A stretch of 21,571 nt of DNA, taken from positions 1-21,571 of IMG/VR virus record IMGVR_UViG_3300032053_009316. One strand, 5' to 3'. A model generated the notes under the pieces. That model ran no database searches and was not told the origin of the DNA. It saw nothing but the letters and a program-made list of their open reading frames with translations. This document shows, piece after piece, positions 19,541 through 21,571 of the stretch; the stretch's first letter is position 1, and every line of letters begins with the position of its first letter. Position numbers and translations under genes: made by a program. The stretch is from a virus.

Positions 19541-20135
19541 ATTTAATATCTGATGATTCAATCAAGGTGTAAGTAAATGAATTACCATGAATCTCTTTAG
19601 CTTTTCTACAGATTTTCATAAACTCTTCAAAGTCAGCGGATTTTTTAAAAACTTGGCATCCTTCACTCCAATTTTCAACATAGGTTGAATCGGCACCTGC
19701 CTTATGGATATTAATACCAAAAACACCCTCATCAATTTTTGTTTCATCATATTTCATATCCTTATTAGGATCTCTAAAAACTTTAACAGGTTTGTTCTGT
19801 CCAAGTGCTTCGTATTTACCAGCATGAAGTCTCATTGTATGTGATCCTCTATATTGTCCCTCTACTAATCTTGCAACACCTGCCTTGTTACCAAATTGCA
19901 TAACACCTTTAGTTCCTGGATCTGTTGTTGCCGGCCAAATATGGAATTTTTTCTCACCATCTACTTTGTAAGATAGTGTTATGTAATCATCAAACACATT
20001 TGTTACTTTTTGACCTGTACTTGAATTTCTAATACCTATGATATTAACATCATAACCTTTATTGTTTGGATCCTCAAACCAAACATACCCTTTGGATTTT
20101 ACTGCGGTTTCAACCTGTTCTCTTGTATAGTTCAT
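19539..20135 (-). CDS. L,D-transpeptidase-like (YkuD-fold) protein
   Basis: A 198-residue protein. The C-terminal half has the YkuD-like active site: GVFGINIHKAG with His144 and, 16 residues on, NWSEGCQVF with Ser157, Gly159 and Cys160 (family H-x14-17-[ST]-x-G-C). It is preceded by VKVFRDPNKDMKYD. YkuD enzymes act on the stem peptides of peptidoglycan through the Cys; in a phage this would be a wall hydrolase or modifier. The N-terminus (NYTREQVETAVKSKGYVWFE) resembles the first helix of phage and Bacteroidota wall-enzyme domains. No signal peptide and no tag are visible, so it needs lysis-type release or a holin. A TATTTATA box lies 15 bases upstream, which suggests late expression. Confidence 0.65.
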   Translation of the reverse strand: MNYTREQVETAVKSKGYVWFEDPNNKGYDVNIIGIRNSSTGQKVTNVFDDYITLSYKVDGEKKFHIWPATTDPGTKGVMQFGNKAGVARLVEGQYRGSHTMRLHAGKYEALGQNKPVKVFRDPNKDMKYDETKIDEGVFGINIHKAGADSTYVENWSEGCQVFKKSADFEEFMKICRKAKEIHGNSFTYTLIESSDIK

Positions 20136-20150
20136 GTTATATATTTTTAT

Positions 20151-20160
20151 TATAAATATT
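20151..20160 (-). promoter_or_regulatory. Phage-type promoter box of the wall-enzyme gene
   Basis: AATATTTATA on the minus strand, 15 bases before the ATG at 20135. Confidence 0.5.
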
Positions 20161-20188
20161 AAGAATATTGAAAAGTAAAGAGTAAGGT

Positions 20189-20197
20189 TATATTTAT
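20189..20197 (+). promoter_or_regulatory. Phage-type promoter box TATATTTAT before the kinase
   Basis: Exact nonamer, four bases before the ATG at 20202, divergent from the box at 20151. Confidence 0.5.
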
Positions 20198-20201
20198 TAG
20201 T

Positions 20202-21571
20202 ATGAAATATCGTTTAAGAATAAAAATCACATTATCCATCGCTGCTATTTTAATGATTGCTTATATGTGTGTTAAAATTGCGGTTCTTATTGGATTAAGA
20301 GAATCTACGGAAACCACACGATGGATAGAATTTTTCGGAGTTATTTCTCTCATTCCCATATCAATTTTATTAATTAAAGATTTTATCAATTCCACTAAAG
20401 ATACTGTATCTAAAGAATCGGTGGGTAAATTGGTAGAATTAGAACATTTCTTAAATTCTTCTTCCATCATATCTAAAGCTGATGCAAAAGGAAAGATTAC
20501 ATACGTTAATCAAAAATTTACCGAAATTTCAGGTTATTCATTAGAAGATGTTCTTGGTAAAGACCACAATATTGTAAATTCTGGAACACACCCAAAAGAG
20601 TTTTGGTCTAATATGTACAAAACTGTTGTTGTGAATAAGGGTCTTTGGAATGAGGTTTGTGTCAATAGGGCAAAAGATGGAAGTCTTTATTATGTGGATA
20701 CTTTTATTAAATGTAGTTTTGATGAAAACGGTAAATTGTTAGAGTTTATGTCAATTCGTCAAGACTTAACTTCTTTAAAAAAGACTGAACAAGAAATATC
20801 AAATAGAATGAATGCGATTAACAGATCAAATGCCGTTATTGAATTTGATTTAGATGGCAACATAAAATTTGCGAATGATTTATTCTTAAGTACTTTAGGT
20901 TATGATTCACACGATGAACTCGTTGGAAAACACCATAGTATATTTGTTGAAGATGAGGTAAAAGACTCTGAAGAATATTCAAACTTTTGGAAGACTTTAA
21001 AAGAAGATCATTTCTTTATGGGTGAGATTATTAGAAAGAAAAAAGACGGATCTTTAATATATCTCCAATCAACATACAATCCTATCATAGGTACAGACGG
21101 TAAACCCTATAGAGTAATGAAAATCGCCACTGACATCACCCAAAGTATTAATCAACAAATGGAGATTGAAAAGAAAAATACCTATTTAGAACATGCCGCA
21201 AAGATATTAAGACACGATATGCATTCAGGTATAAACACTTATATGCCAAGAGGATTAAGTTCTTTAGAAAGAAGATTAAGTCCTGAAGATATTAAATCAT
21301 TAAAAATTGAATCTCCTCTTAAAATGATTAAAGAAGGACTTAAACATTCTCAAAAAGTTTATAAAGGTGTTTATGAGTTTACTAATTTAGTTAAAAAAGA
21401 TGTTGTTTTAAATAAGACAGAATGTAATTTAAAAACAATACTTGACGATTATTTGTCGGCAACCGCATATAGTAGTCAAGTTATTATTGAAGAATTACCA
21501 ACAATAGAAGTAAACGAAGCATTATTTTGTACTGCGGTTGATAACTTGATTAGAAACGGTTTAAAGTATAA
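20202..21571 (+). CDS. Membrane sensor histidine kinase with two PAS domains (3' truncated by window)
   Basis: 456 codons are visible and the frame is open at the right edge. Two membrane segments lie at about 8-34 (IKITLSIAAILMIAYMCVKI) and 45-63 (FFGVISLIPISILLI), followed by PAS domain 1 (about 88-200; ADAKGKITYVNQKFTEISGY, GKDHNIVNSGTHP) and PAS domain 2 (about 210-325; FDLDGNIKFANDLFLSTLGY, GKHHSIFVEDE). The dimerisation helix is KILRHDMHSGINTYMPRG, with His338 as the probable phospho-acceptor, and the N-box DNLIRNGLKY at 447-456 starts the ATPase domain, which continues outside. It would autophosphorylate and pass phosphate to a response regulator or act by kinase/phosphatase control; none is encoded in the window. 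The early His-box (HDMH) is atypical for the H-E-x-R/N type. Confidence 0.85.
   Translation, partial: MKYRLRIKITLSIAAILMIAYMCVKIAVLIGLRESTETTRWIEFFGVISLIPISILLIKDFINSTKDTVSKESVGKLVELEHFLNSSSIISKADAKGKITYVNQKFTEISGYSLEDVLGKDHNIVNSGTHPKEFWSNMYKTVVVNKGLWNEVCVNRAKDGSLYYVDTFIKCSFDENGKLLEFMSIRQDLTSLKKTEQEISNRMNAINRSNAVIEFDLDGNIKFANDLFLSTLGYDSHDELVGKHHSIFVEDEVKDSEEYSNFWKTLKEDHFFMGEIIRKKKDGSLIYLQSTYNPIIGTDGKPYRVMKIATDITQSINQQMEIEKKNTYLEHAAKILRHDMHSGINTYMPRGLSSLERRLSPEDIKSLKIESPLKMIKEGLKHSQKVYKGVYEFTNLVKKDVVLNKTECNLKTILDDYLSATAYSSQVIIEELPTIEVNEALFCTAVDNLIRNGLKY

Overview
The window reads as part of the genome of a large tailed phage of a Bacteroidota (probably Flavobacteriia-type) host. The evidence is: AT-rich DNA with dense, partly overlapping genes; almost no Shine-Dalgarno sequences; host-type -7 boxes of the form TAnnTTTG with TTTG about 20 bases upstream; two HNH endonucleases; and host-type cargo, namely a 744-residue adhesin with a type B type IX secretion (T9SS) C-terminal domain. 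No capsid, tail, terminase or polymerase gene lies in the window, so the phage assignment rests on gene style and on the short N-terminal tags described below. A prophage or phage-derived island is not excluded.

Layout. 1-1042 (minus): the start of a tagged protein and an HNH endonuclease. 1043-3590: an unusual region with long non-coding stretches, a G-quadruplex motif, long hairpins, an inverted repeat 1.6 kb apart, palindromic operator-like repeats, a duplicated host-type promoter with a possible structured RNA, a small zinc-metalloprotease-like gene, a small membrane protein and a 101-residue unknown. 3591-4515: a protein with four internal repeats and a second HNH protein, each expressed from a strong host-type promoter that places the ATG almost at the transcription start. 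4595-7848: a compact five-gene cassette of a beta-keto acid cleavage enzyme (BKACE), a left-handed beta-helix acyltransferase, a short DegT-type aminotransferase and two glycosyltransferases, followed by a small coiled-coil gene. 8082-15431: nine plus-strand genes, each opening with one of three related N-terminal tags that end in L/I-x-E-like motifs about 15-27 residues in; they are interrupted by two minus-strand genes (SlyD/FKBP-type PPIase and an unknown). 15460-19514: a secreted CAP-domain protein, a conserved phage-like protein, an unknown, the T9SS adhesin and a small membrane protein. 19539-20135 (minus): an L,D-transpeptidase-like protein. 20202-end: a membrane sensor histidine kinase with two PAS domains, cut by the window edge.

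How the parts may work together. The tags resemble the capsid-targeting sequences of T4 internal proteins, which the prohead protease cleaves after (L/I)xE. If that reading is right, 8082-15431 encodes a set of proteins packaged in the head and delivered on infection. Several carry features suited to the cell envelope: an OmpA-like domain, two peptidoglycan-binding-like repeats, a transmembrane helix and a zinc protease motif. A recurring TATATTTAT box precedes most tagged genes, the PAS kinase, the adhesin and the L,D-transpeptidase-like gene, and looks like a phage-specific (late) promoter; the TAnnTTTG boxes look host-RNA-polymerase-driven (early). The sugar cassette could modify a phage or host surface glycan, and the adhesin would be exported by the host T9SS, so the phage seems to remodel the infected cell's surface.
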